From positions 1 to 22,410 of the forward strand of contig JAODMS010000173.1 in assembly GCA_025464925.1 (NCBI GenBank): a DNA stretch of 22,410 nt, in the 5' to 3' direction. This document shows, in pieces, positions 14,340 to 21,893 of this stretch (its first letter is position 1; each line of letters opens with the position of its first letter). The notes under the pieces are model-generated. The model did no database searches, had not been told where the DNA came from, and saw only the letters and a list, made by a program, of their open reading frames with translations. The DNA is from Arthrobacter sp. (GTDB lineage Bacteria; Actinomycetota; Actinomycetes; Actinomycetales; Micrococcaceae). The position numbers and the translations under genes are program-made.

Positions 14340-15754
14340 CCGGCGTTCGTGGCTTCGATTGCCGTGTCGGCGAGGGAGCCTGTATCAGAGGTGCCCGTGA
14401 TGCCTGCCGTGGATTCGATGACGGGGCGCATCTTCTTCTCGAGTGCCTCGTAGAACATGGAGAGCGGGAACTCGTCGTCGAGGACCTGGTCGGTGAGTCC
14501 GCGGGGTGATCCGTCCAGCGGCAGGGCACCGGGGCCCTTTGCCCAGACAGAGGCGGGATTCGGCGTCAGCGTACCCGAGACCAGCTCGTAGGCAGCCAGC
14601 CAGTGGGCCGTCTTGGGCCGATCGATGGACCGCCAGTAGAGCTCCTCGATCCGGACGCCGAGTTCAATGACGGCGTCGGCCACCTCGTCCCAGTCGATGC
14701 TGAGCTTGCTGTCAGTCCAGTGCAGCACACGATGCTGGTGCATCCAGGCGAACAGCAGCTGGCCGCCGAGCCCGTCGTAGTTGCGGACCCGAGTGCCGGT
14801 GATTGCGAAGCGGAAAATCCGGTCGAAGATGACGGCGTACTGGACGAGTTTGGCGTGCCGGCGTGCTTCGGGGTCCGCTTTCTCGTCCTTCTCGATCCTC
14901 ACGGATTCGCGAAAGGCGGTGAGGTCGCAGCGGAGTTCCTCGAGGGAGTAGAGGAAAAACGGCATGCGCTGCTTGATCATGAACGGGTCGAAGGGAAGGT
15001 CGCCGCGCATGTGGGTGCGGTCATGGATGAGGTCCCACATGACGAACGTTTCCTGGGTCAGCTCCTGATCCTCGAGCAGGCCCAAGGCATCCTCCGGAAG
15101 CTGCAGTGAGGTGATGTCCGCGGCGGCGCGGACAACGCGGCGGAAGCGGGCCGCCTCGCGGTCGGCGAAGATCGCGCCCCAGGTGAAGGTGGGGGTTTCC
15201 CGAACGGCGACGGTCTCGGGGAAGAGGACGGCGGAGTTGGTGTTGTAGCCGCCGGTGAAATCCAGGAAGCGGACGGGGACGAACAATTTGTTGGAGTACT
15301 CGCCGTCCTCGAGCCCGGCGATGAATTCGGGCCAGATGACCTCGATCAGCACCGCCTCGACGAGGCGGCTGCTGCTGCCGTTCTGCGTGTACATGGGGAA
15401 GACGACAAGGTGCTGCAACCCGTTGACCCGCTGCTGCTGAGGCTGGAAGGCCTGCAGCGAGTCCAGGAAGTCGGGTACGCCGAAGCCGCTGTCGGCCCAG
15501 CGACGGAAATCGGTGGCGAGGAGTTCAAGATAGCGGGCGTCGTGTGCGAACGCGGGGGCGAGGGCCATGACGGCTGCCGTGATGGTCCCGACGTGTCCGG
15601 CCGCAGCCTCGTGGGAGTCGGCATCCGGCACGGATCCGTCCTGGGCCTGAAGAGCCTGCAGGGCGGTGGCGGCGGCCTTGAGCCGCAGCCAGTCCGGTGA
15701 GGTGGTGGAAATCGGGGCCGTTGCGGGGAAAGCGGTCATGGTCATCGTCGGCAC
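14336..15754 (-). CDS. DUF6421 family protein
   Basis: A 472-residue soluble protein that I assign to DUF6421, an actinobacterial family of unknown function, from overall resemblance and its SDR neighbour. Its most striking part is a polar block at residues 240-277: WDLIHDRTHMRGDLPFDPF, then MPFFLYSLEELRCD. This gives H244-D-x-x-H248 and E273-x-x-x-D277, 25 residues apart. A later block, NYDGLGGQLLFAWMHQHRVLHW (split here: NYDGLGGQ and AWMHQHRVLHW), is also histidine- and aromatic-rich. The start is uncertain: GTG at 15754 has an aaagg ribosome binding site very close (3 nt), whereas ATG at 15745 places it 12 nt away. The gene heads a two-gene unit with the overlapping SDR. Confidence 0.8.
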   Translation of the reverse strand: MPTMTMTAFPATAPISTTSPDWLRLKAAATALQALQAQDGSVPDADSHEAAAGHVGTITAAVMALAPAFAHDARYLELLATDFRRWADSGFGVPDFLDSLQAFQPQQQRVNGLQHLVVFPMYTQNGSSSRLVEAVLIEVIWPEFIAGLEDGEYSNKLFVPVRFLDFTGGYNTNSAVLFPETVAVRETPTFTWGAIFADREAARFRRVVRAAADITSLQLPEDALGLLEDQELTQETFVMWDLIHDRTHMRGDLPFDPFMIKQRMPFFLYSLEELRCDLTAFRESVRIEKDEKADPEARRHAKLVQYAVIFDRIFRFAITGTRVRNYDGLGGQLLFAWMHQHRVLHWTDSKLSIDWDEVADAVIELGVRIEELYWRSIDRPKTAHWLAAYELVSGTLTPNPASVWAKGPGALPLDGSPRGLTDQVLDDEFPLSMFYEALEKKMRPVIESTAGITGTSDTGSLADTAIEATNAG

Positions 15755-15923
15755 GGGCCTTTCTGGTTGCTGGAAACGTCTATGCGGAGCGTAGCAAGCA
15801 ATCAGAACTACTAATGTGAAATCAGTCTGAGCATAAGAAAGACTGTGGCATGCAGGACAGCAGAGCCGTCTCAGCTACAGCCGGCGCGTGGCTGGCCTCG
15901 GGAAGCACGGCAGCGGTCCCCGG

Positions 15924-15951
15924 TGGCCGGCGGCCTTGAGGCCGCCGGCCA
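15924..15951 (-). terminator. Hairpin terminator candidate after msrB
   Basis: A 12-bp perfect stem (tggccggcggcc and its complement) with loop ttga begins 6 nt after the msrB stop on the minus strand. No T-tract follows. It also separates msrB from the promoter region of the DUF6421 operon. Confidence 0.6.
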
Positions 15952-15957
15952 AGGAGG

Positions 15958-16437
15958 TCACTGTCCGGCGTCGTCCGCAGACACCAGCTTTAGCGAAACT
16001 GAGTTGATGCAGTAGCGCTGGTCTGTCGGAGTGCCGAATCCTTCGCCTTCGAAGACATGGCCCAGGTGGGAATCGCAAGTGGCGCAGCGGACCTCCACGC
16101 GGTCCATGCCCATGGTGCGGTCGTGGATATAGCGGACCGTCCCTTCGGCCAGCGGGGCCCAGAACGAGGGCCAGCCGCAGTGGGAATCGAACTTTTCGTT
16201 GCTCGTGAAGAGTTCGGTGCCGCAGGCCCGGCACTGGTAGACCCCGGCGGTGTGGGTGTCCCAGTATTCACCGGTGTAGGGCCGTTCGGTGCCGGCCTGC
16301 CGCAGCACGCGGTATTCGTCGGGCGTCAGTTCCTGGCGATATTGCTCGTCCGTCTTTCCGGCGGCAGCTGTGACGGGTCCGGCCGCGGGTGACGTGGCCG
16401 CGGGAGTGTTTTCCGAGGTGTTTTCTGGAGTGCTCAT
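15958..16437 (-). CDS. msrB: Peptide methionine-R-sulfoxide reductase MsrB
   Basis: A 159-residue MsrB that reduces the R-epimer of methionine sulfoxide in proteins, part of oxidative-stress repair. Zinc is held by two CxxC pairs, C69/C72 (CRAC) and C118/C121 (CATC). The catalytic cysteine is C143 in RYCINSVSL, and C87 in SHCGWPSF is near the position used for resolving in several members. The substrate pocket motif HCGWPSFW is intact. The first 28 residues are an Ala/Thr/Pro-rich low-complexity extension with no signal-peptide character. The ATG at 16437 is the only methionine available before the domain, but no good ribosome binding site is present. It lies 14 nt after the upstream unknown gene, so it is probably in an operon with it. 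Confidence 0.95.
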   Translation of the reverse strand: MSTPENTSENTPAATSPAAGPVTAAAGKTDEQYRQELTPDEYRVLRQAGTERPYTGEYWDTHTAGVYQCRACGTELFTSNEKFDSHCGWPSFWAPLAEGTVRYIHDRTMGMDRVEVRCATCDSHLGHVFEGEGFGTPTDQRYCINSVSLKLVSADDAGQ

Positions 16438-16451
16438 AAGGTGGATAACGC

Positions 16452-16943
16452 TCAGGAGTCCCCGATAAATCCCGAACCTGCGTACAGATGTAATACGGGC
16501 AGGCCCAGCCGGTCCTGGGCCCTGTTGACCCAGTCGGTGTGGAACGTGTCGGCCAGGGCATGCGGGCGGGTGACCACCACAGCCTGTCCGGCGCCCAGTT
16601 CCTTCACCTTGGCTACAAGGCCTTCGACAGCCTCGCCTTCGACGACCTCCCCGGACACACCCGCCCCCACCCCGGCCAGCGCAGTGAGGGAGGTGGCCAG
16701 GGTCTCGGCGGCTTCGGCCCGTTCCGAGGCTGGATCGGGGGACTTCGCTGTCAGTTCACGGAAGGCTTTGGCGATCTCCAGCATGGAGAGGTTCTCCAGG
16801 AAGTCCACCAGCAGGTGCCGTTCCGTGTTGGCCGGTACGAGCACCACCAGTGGCGCGTCACCGCCGACAAGCAGGGATTCTATGTTGACGCGGTCATCCG
16901 CACCGAGGGGCTCTTCTGTCAAAATGACGATTGGATCACTCAT
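16452..16943 (-). CDS. Hypothetical alpha/beta protein upstream of msrB
   Basis: A 163-residue soluble protein of unknown function. It starts with a beta strand (PIVILTEEPLG), has a second one (APLVVLVPAN) and another near the end (QAVVVTRPHALADTFH), ending in LPVLHLYAGSGFIGDS. The middle is an Ala/Glu-rich helical section. The order of strands and helices recalls universal-stress-type or Rossmann-like folds, but no ATP-binding motif is visible and I do not assign a family. The ATG at 16943 is preceded by TAGGCT and a 6-nt gap, which suggests a leaderless transcript. The gene ends 14 nt before msrB on the same strand, so a link to oxidative stress is possible but only inferred. Confidence 0.75.
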   Translation of the reverse strand: MSDPIVILTEEPLGADDRVNIESLLVGGDAPLVVLVPANTERHLLVDFLENLSMLEIAKAFRELTAKSPDPASERAEAAETLATSLTALAGVGAGVSGEVVEGEAVEGLVAKVKELGAGQAVVVTRPHALADTFHTDWVNRAQDRLGLPVLHLYAGSGFIGDS

Positions 16944-16949
16944 GCCCTC

Positions 16950-16955
16950 AGCCTA
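16950..16955 (-). promoter_or_regulatory. Candidate -10 element (TAGGCT) for the unknown gene and msrB
   Basis: On the minus strand TAGGCT is followed by gagggc and the ATG. The 6-nt spacing places the transcription start on the start codon. The gagggc could be read as a ribosome binding site but is too close to the ATG. Confidence 0.5.
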
Positions 16956-17101
16956 GTCGTGCAATTCTGGCCCTGCACGGTTCTGTCACCACACGGCCCC
17001 GTGTCCCTGCCGTGCCCGCTCCGGCCGCCGCCGGCATGCCTGAACGCTCCGGAATCCGGGCGGATGCGCCCGTCGGGTCGGAGTTCGGTAAGAATGGTGC
17101 C

Positions 17102-18454
17102 ATGGCATCCTCCCTGCGCTACTTGCCGGACACGCACCGGAAACCCACAGTCCGCGGAACCGCACCCGTTGGGGTGCCCGCGGGGGCCGTCCTGCCCCGA
17201 AGCGCCAAATGGGCGGTGGGCGGCATCCTTGGAGGAAGTGCCGCGGCCGGCCTGCTCGCGGCCGGGTCCTCTGCCCTGGCACTGTACTTCGCCCGCCGCG
17301 TCATCACTCCCGTCCGTGCGCGCGAGGCGGACCAGGAAATCCTGGCGGTGATCGGCGAAGGGCGCGGCCTGCAGATCATTCTCGCCGCCACCCCTGATGC
17401 CACGGTGGAGGGCGTCTATGGGTTCATTTTTGACGGCGGCCGGGGCCACGCCCGGATCGGCAGGATACTTTCCTACTCGCCGGCCGAACGCACCGTATTG
17501 CGGGAAGTCGAGGAGGTCTATAGTGGCGACCTTTCGACGGCGCGGCACGGCTGGTGGAGCGGTGCGGCCCAGCCGGATCCCGCGGCTCTCGGCCTGCCGG
17601 CGGAAGAGGTGCTGATCGAGGTCGACGGCGGGACGGCGCCGGCGTGGCTGGTGCGGGCGTCTGCCCCGTCAGATGTCTGGGCAATCATGGTGCACGGCCG
17701 CGGCGCCACCCGGCAGGAAGGCCTCCGGGCCGTCCGACCGGTCCGGGAACTGGGCATGTCCAGCCTCCTGGTCTCATACCGCAACGATGGCCTGGCGCCG
17801 TCGGCGCAGGACGGGCGCTACGGGCTGGGTTCCACCGAATGGCGCGACGTCGAGGCAGCCATCAGCTATGCCCTGGAGCAGGGTGCCCGCGAAGTGGTGC
17901 TCTTCGGCTGGTCCATGGGCGGTGCGATCTGCCTCCAGACCGCGGACCTCTCGCGCTACCACCACCTGATCCGGGCCATGGTGCTGGACGCCCCGGTCAT
18001 CAGCTGGGTCAACGTGCTCGCGTACCACGCGGAGCTGAACCGGATTCCTTCTTCCGTGGGACGCTACGGACAGCTGATGCTCAGCCACCGCCTGGGCCGG
18101 CGGCTGACCGGCCTTGCCGCCCCCGTGGACCTGAAGGCGATGGACTGGGTATCCCGTGCCGTGGAACTGCGGACGCCGACGCTGATCCTCCACAGCGTGG
18201 ACGACGAATATGTTCCCTACGGGCCGTCGGCGGCCCTCGCCGAAAAGAACCCGGACATGGTCACCTTCGAACCATTCAGCCGTGCTTTGCACACCAAGGA
18301 ATGGAACGTCGATCCGGAGCGCTGGGAACGGCTGGTCACAGCCTGGCTGGGGCAGCAACTGGCACCCCGCGCGAATCCGGGCCAGATGATTCCGGGCCTA
18401 TCCGTTCCGGAACTATCCGATCCCGAACGGCCCGATCCGGGGCAGCCGGACTAG
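17102..18454 (+). CDS. Membrane-anchored alpha/beta hydrolase
   Basis: A 450-residue serine hydrolase. One hydrophobic segment near residues 36-60 (GGILGGSAAAGLLAAGSSAL) probably anchors the N-terminus in the membrane. The catalytic triad reads S271 in GWSMGG, D367 in HSVDDEYVPYG and H397 in RALHTKEW, and the oxyanion motif HGRGATR lies upstream of the nucleophile. The last 30 residues are a Pro/Asp-rich tail. I chose ATG at 17102: the open frame extends to 16931 but overlaps the divergent gene and its promoter. TAAGAAT ends 6 nt before this ATG, again suggesting a leaderless message. The substrate is unknown; lipid or peptide esterase and peptidase activity are both possible. The stop codon shares the bases CTAG with the stop of the convergent ybaK-like gene. 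Confidence 0.85.
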   Translation: MASSLRYLPDTHRKPTVRGTAPVGVPAGAVLPRSAKWAVGGILGGSAAAGLLAAGSSALALYFARRVITPVRAREADQEILAVIGEGRGLQIILAATPDATVEGVYGFIFDGGRGHARIGRILSYSPAERTVLREVEEVYSGDLSTARHGWWSGAAQPDPAALGLPAEEVLIEVDGGTAPAWLVRASAPSDVWAIMVHGRGATRQEGLRAVRPVRELGMSSLLVSYRNDGLAPSAQDGRYGLGSTEWRDVEAAISYALEQGAREVVLFGWSMGGAICLQTADLSRYHHLIRAMVLDAPVISWVNVLAYHAELNRIPSSVGRYGQLMLSHRLGRRLTGLAAPVDLKAMDWVSRAVELRTPTLILHSVDDEYVPYGPSAALAEKNPDMVTFEPFSRALHTKEWNVDPERWERLVTAWLGQQLAPRANPGQMIPGLSVPELSDPERPDPGQPD

Positions 18455-18948
18455 GGCCTGGCGGTACCGATCCGGGCCGTGCGCGCGCCCGTGAGCCGGA
18501 TCAGCTCGGCAGGATCCAGTTCGATGTCCAGGCCGCGGCGTCCGCCGGAGACGAGGATCGTGGCCAGGTCCAGGGCGCTGTCATCCACGACGGTGGGGGA
18601 GGACTGCCGTTGTCCCAGCGGCGAGATGCCGCCGAGCACATAGCCGGTCCGTCGCTCCGCGGCCGCCGGATCCGCCATGGCGGCCTTCTTGCCGCCCAAG
18701 GCCGCGGCGATTGCCTTGAGATCGAGACTCCCGCTGACCGGCACGACGCCGACCGCGAGACGGCCGTCGACGTCCACCATCAGGGTCTTGAACACCCGGG
18801 CGGGGTCGAGGCCGAGCATTTCGGCGGCTTCCAGGCCGTAGCTGGCCGCCGCAGGATCGTGGCTGTAGGGGTGGGCGACAAACGGAACCCCGGCAGCGGC
18901 GAGGGCCGCGGTGGCCGGAGTTCCTTGGGACGCCTGTTTACGGGCCAT
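18451..18948 (-). CDS. ybaK: YbaK/EbsC-type Cys-tRNA(Pro) deacylase
   Basis: A 165-residue trans-editing protein that removes cysteine wrongly attached to tRNA-Pro. The conserved lysine is K54 in RVFKTLMVD, and the family loop GGISPLGQR is at residues 106-114. Length and domain extent match YbaK. The ATG at 18948 has no convincing ribosome binding site but lies 11 nt after the sufE stop, so it is likely to be translated from the sseA-sufE-ybaK transcript. Its TAG stop overlaps the TAG stop of the convergent hydrolase in the palindrome CTAG. Confidence 0.9.
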   Translation of the reverse strand: MARKQASQGTPATAALAAAGVPFVAHPYSHDPAAASYGLEAAEMLGLDPARVFKTLMVDVDGRLAVGVVPVSGSLDLKAIAAALGGKKAAMADPAAAERRTGYVLGGISPLGQRQSSPTVVDDSALDLATILVSGGRRGLDIELDPAELIRLTGARTARIGTARP

Positions 18949-18959
18949 AAAGGCTGCGG

Positions 18960-19436
18960 TCAGGACTGCTGCGCGGGGGACTGCTGCGGCATGGCCGCGG
19001 CAACCTGGCGCTTGACCCTGCCCAGCATCGCGGACATGCCGCGCATGCGCAGGGGAGTTATGGCGCGGGTGAGGCCCAGCAGATCCGGCATATCATCCGG
19101 AACGTCCAGGATCTGCTGCGCGCTGAGCCCGTCGAGTCCCTCGTGCAGGACGCCGGCGAAGCCGCGGGTGGTCGGGGCCTCCCGCGGCGCCTTGAAGAAG
19201 AGCCGGACACGGTCGGGCGTGTCGCCGTCGTACGGTTCCATTTCAACGGTCAGGAACAGCGGAGTCTGGCACTCGACCACCTGTTCCATGAGCTCCGGGT
19301 GCTCCTTGAGCCGGTCCGGGAGCTCCGGGAGTCCTTGCGAGAACTCAAGCAGCAGCTGCAGCCGTTCGGGTTCGTCCAGGGCCTGGAAGTCGTTAACAAT
19401 TTCCGCCAGCGCGGCGGGCAGGGCAGAAGTATCCAT
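18960..19436 (-). CDS. sufE: SufE-family sulfur acceptor protein
   Basis: A 158-residue SufE-like protein, which accepts persulfide sulfur from a cysteine desulfurase and passes it on to Fe-S assembly. The acceptor cysteine is C56 in VVECQTPLFL, matching the VxxCxSxVWL position of the family. I chose ATG at 19436; the longer open frame up to 19691 is Arg/His-rich and not SufE-like. TAAGCT ends 7 nt before this ATG, which would allow a separate leaderless transcript within the operon. The gene lies 89 nt downstream of the sulfurtransferase sseA, the same pairing as the sseA-sufE pair in mycobacteria, and 11 nt upstream of ybaK. Confidence 0.9.
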   Translation of the reverse strand: MDTSALPAALAEIVNDFQALDEPERLQLLLEFSQGLPELPDRLKEHPELMEQVVECQTPLFLTVEMEPYDGDTPDRVRLFFKAPREAPTTRGFAGVLHEGLDGLSAQQILDVPDDMPDLLGLTRAITPLRMRGMSAMLGRVKRQVAAAMPQQSPAQQS

Positions 19437-19443
19437 CACTCCC

Positions 19444-19449
19444 AGCTTA
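19444..19449 (-). promoter_or_regulatory. Candidate internal -10 element (TAAGCT) for sufE
   Basis: On the minus strand TAAGCT is separated by gggagtg (7 nt) from the sufE ATG. The same bases include ggag, but that would be too close to act as a ribosome binding site. This could be an internal leaderless start within the sseA operon. Confidence 0.4.
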
Positions 19450-19525
19450 CGCATGCCGGGCGGTTGTGTCCCGGTCCGCTGTTCGGGGGCCTCCGCGATC
19501 GGTCCGGATCCGGTGCACAGGGGCC

Positions 19526-20443
19526 CTAGCTGGCCGCGGGCACCCTGCCGCGTTCGGTGCCCCTGGCGATGGGGACGCGGACGGCGTTCCCCCACTCCGT
19601 CCAGGAGCCGTCGTAGTTGCGGACGGTGTCGAATCCCAGCAGGTACTTGAGGGCAAACCAGGTGTGGCTGGATCGTTCGCCGATGCGGCAATAAGCCACG
19701 ACGTCGTCGCCTTCCTTGAGCCCGGCTTCACCCAGATAGAGCGCCTCAAGTTCCGTGCGGTTCCGGTAGGTCCCGTCCAGGGCCGCCGCGCGGCCCCAGG
19801 GAACGGAGGCCGCTGTGGGGATGTGGCCCCCGCGCATGGCACCTTCCTCCGGGTAGGCTGGCATGTGGGTGCGCTGGCCTGTGTACTCCTCGGCTGACCG
19901 GACGTCGATCAGCGGCTTGCCGAAGTGCGCGAGGACGTCGTCCTTGAAGGCTCGGATCGGGGTGTCGTTGCGTTCTACCACGGGGTAGTTTCCGGGGGCG
20001 GGTACGGTTGCCTCCGCGGTGAGGGTGCGGTCCTCGGCGATCCATTTATCCCTGCCGCCGTCCAGGAGCCGGACGTCCTCATGGCCGAAGAGCGTGAAGA
20101 CCCACAGGGCGTACGCGGCCCACCAGTTGGACTTGTCGCCGTAGATGACCACGGTGGTGTCCCGGGAAATCCCCTTCGCCTTCGCCATGGCGGCGAAGGC
20201 CTCGCCGTCCACGAAGTCCCGGGTGACCTCGTCGTTCAGTTCGGTGTGCCAGTCGACCTTCACGGCACCGGGGATGTGGCCGGTCTCGTAGAGCAGCACA
20301 TCCTCGTCGGATTCCAGCACCACCAGTTCGCCGCCGTCCAGGGCGCCGGCTTCGATCGCCGCCGCCAGCCACTCGGTGGACACCAGCCGCTCGGGGCGGG
20401 CGTATGCGGCAAACTTCTCGTTCTGCTCAACGGGGTAGGACAT
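19526..20443 (-). CDS. sseA: Thiosulfate/3-mercaptopyruvate sulfurtransferase (double rhodanese)
   Basis: A 305-residue protein with two rhodanese domains, an inactive N-terminal one (about 20-145) and a catalytic C-terminal one (about 165-290). The persulfide-carrying cysteine is C252 in [15 protein letters not shown], the active-site loop typical of actinobacterial SseA/CysA sulfurtransferases. The first domain has the [10 protein letters not shown] motif and the second has [10 protein letters not shown] and [12 protein letters not shown]. The start ATG at 20443 has a gaaagg ribosome binding site 8 nt upstream. It leads an operon with sufE and ybaK, so sulfur mobilisation for Fe-S assembly is a reasonable role. 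It is divergent from zapE, with a 232-bp gap that must hold both promoters. Confidence 0.94.
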   Translation of the reverse strand: MSYPVEQNEKFAAYARPERLVSTEWLAAAIEAGALDGGELVVLESDEDVLLYETGHIPGAVKVDWHTELNDEVTRDFVDGEAFAAMAKAKGISRDTTVVIYGDKSNWWAAYALWVFTLFGHEDVRLLDGGRDKWIAEDRTLTAEATVPAPGNYPVVERNDTPIRAFKDDVLAHFGKPLIDVRSAEEYTGQRTHMPAYPEEGAMRGGHIPTAASVPWGRAAALDGTYRNRTELEALYLGEAGLKEGDDVVAYCRIGERSSHTWFALKYLLGFDTVRNYDGSWTEWGNAVRVPIARGTERGRVPAAS

Positions 20444-20675
20444 TGCGATGGCCTTTCACTGAAACGGTCAGGGGGCCGGCCGCAAACTATCGAATTCGCT
20501 GCCGGGCCTGCTACAACACTAGCCACGCTCCGGCGGGAATGCTCCTGCCCATTCATACTCGGAAATATGGCCTTGGTCACGGGCGTTCTTCGCCCGCCGC
20601 TTGCCTGCCCTCACTGGTGGCTCCCGCATAGCCGGTATCCTTTCTGGGGATAAGAGACCAGCAGAACGGACCACC

Positions 20676-21713
20676 TTGGTACAGATTGAACAGCTCGCCG
20701 CCAGAACACCGGCAGTTTCAGTGGATGAACTCCTCAAGGGGTTCTATCCTTCGGCACGGTTTGGCGGGGTGTCGTTTTCCAGCTACCGGCCCGATCCGTC
20801 GCAGCCCAGCCAGACTGCCGCGGTCCGGGCACTGGAAGGCTTCGCGGCGGGCGTGGGCGCACGCGACGGCGACGGCCTGTTCAAGCGGCTCTTTGCCAAG
20901 AAGGACACCTCGCAGTCCGGGATCTACCTCGACGGGGGCTTCGGAGTCGGCAAGACCCACCTGCTCGCGTCCCTCTGGCATGCCGCCCCGGGGCCGAAGG
21001 CCTTCGGGACCTTCGTGGAATACACGAACCTGGTCGGCGCGCTGTCCTTCCGCAAGACGGTCGAGGCCCTCAGCCACTACAAGCTCGTCTGCATCGACGA
21101 ATTTGAGCTCGACGATCCGGGTGACACGGTGCTGATGTCCCGGCGCATGCGCGAACTCGCCGACGCCGGCGTCAAACTTGCTGCCACTTCCAACACCCTG
21201 CCGGGCTCCCTCGGCGACGGCCGGTTCGCCGCCGTCGACTTCGCCCGTGAAATCCAGGTGCTGGCGGACCAGTTCGACGTCGTCCGGATCGATGGCGAGG
21301 ACTTCCGCCACCGCGGCCTCCCGGCCGCCCCGCTGCCGCTGCGCAACGACGACCTCACACACCACATGCATGCCGAATTCGATGGCAAAACCGTGGCCCG
21401 CGATGAGTTCAGCACCCTGATCAACCACCTCGCCGGCGTCCACCCCAGCCGCTACCGCCAGCTGCTGGAGGGCGTCGAGGCCGTCGTGTGGAAGAACGTC
21501 GAAACCATTACCGAGCAGGCTGTCGCCCTGCGTTTCGTGGTACTGGCAGACCGGCTGTACGACAAGGACGTTCCGATTCTGGCCAGCGGCGTGCCGTTCG
21601 ACCAGCTCTTCACCGAGGAGATGATGACCGGCGGATACATGAAGAAGTACTTCCGGGCCGTCTCCCGCCTGACTGCCCTGGCCCGCGAGGGCCAGAACCA
21701 CGAACCCTCGTAG
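20676..21713 (+). CDS. zapE: ZapE / AFG1-like AAA-type ATPase
   Basis: A 345-residue P-loop ATPase of the ZapE/AFG1 family, which in E. coli is associated with the Z-ring and cell division. Walker A is GGFGVGKTHL with K93, Walker B is VCIDEFELDD with D141 and E142, and the sensor segment AATSNTLP follows. The C-terminal part has the conserved AVALRFVVLADRLYD block. I chose the TTG at 20676, which gives MVQIEQLAARTP; the open frame runs further up to an ATG at 20601, but that extension is not family-like. A possible -10 (TATCCT, 20636-20641) would give a short leader. The gene is divergent from sseA and ends in a tandem duplication that includes its stop codon. The exact division role in actinobacteria is not established. 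Confidence 0.88.
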   Translation: MVQIEQLAARTPAVSVDELLKGFYPSARFGGVSFSSYRPDPSQPSQTAAVRALEGFAAGVGARDGDGLFKRLFAKKDTSQSGIYLDGGFGVGKTHLLASLWHAAPGPKAFGTFVEYTNLVGALSFRKTVEALSHYKLVCIDEFELDDPGDTVLMSRRMRELADAGVKLAATSNTLPGSLGDGRFAAVDFAREIQVLADQFDVVRIDGEDFRHRGLPAAPLPLRNDDLTHHMHAEFDGKTVARDEFSTLINHLAGVHPSRYRQLLEGVEAVVWKNVETITEQAVALRFVVLADRLYDKDVPILASGVPFDQLFTEEMMTGGYMKKYFRAVSRLTALAREGQNHEPS

Positions 21714-21750
21714 CCAGCCGGCCTTCTTAGTAGCCAGCAGGCCTTCTTAA
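21711..21750 (+). repeat. 20-bp tandem duplication at the zapE stop codon
   Basis: Two copies of a 20-bp unit at 21711-21730 and 21731-21750 differ at two positions. The first copy begins with the TAG stop of zapE, so the second carries an in-frame-looking TAG that is not used. It reads as a small recent duplication just before the terminator. Confidence 0.85.
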
Positions 21751-21754
21751 CAGC

Positions 21755-21824
21755 AACGCGGGGTCACCTACGGCCCATCCCGAGGTGCGGGACGGGCCGC
21801 AGGTGACCCCGCGTTATTTGTTTA
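21755..21824. terminator. Long rho-independent terminator between zapE and the MT0933-like gene
   Basis: A 61-base inverted repeat (21755-21815) has an outer perfect 15-bp stem and an inner extension with two mismatches around a small loop. On the plus strand it is followed by the T-rich run ttatttgttt. It should terminate zapE, and the stem could also act on the opposite strand. Confidence 0.85.
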
Positions 21825-21841
21825 AGCCGGTTAAACGCCGA

Positions 21842-21877
21842 AGGTGCCGGCGCCACCTCGCGGCGGGACCGGCACCT
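21842..21877 (-). terminator. Hairpin downstream of the MT0933-like gene
   Basis: A 9-bp perfect stem (aggtgccgg and ccggcacct) with an 18-base loop lies 17 nt after the stop at 21894 on the minus strand. It may terminate that gene; no T-tract is close. Confidence 0.4.
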
Positions 21878-21893
21878 CGCTGACGTACCTGGG

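Noticed and set aside
16931..17101. Upstream extension of the alpha/beta hydrolase
   Set aside because: It overlaps the divergent gene and its promoter, and the sequence is low-complexity; ATG 17102 has a promoter-like element.
17554..19650. 698-codon open frame on the plus strand
   Set aside because: It crosses the hydrolase, ybaK and sufE with Arg/Pro/Gly-rich sequence, which is typical of GC-rich shadow frames.
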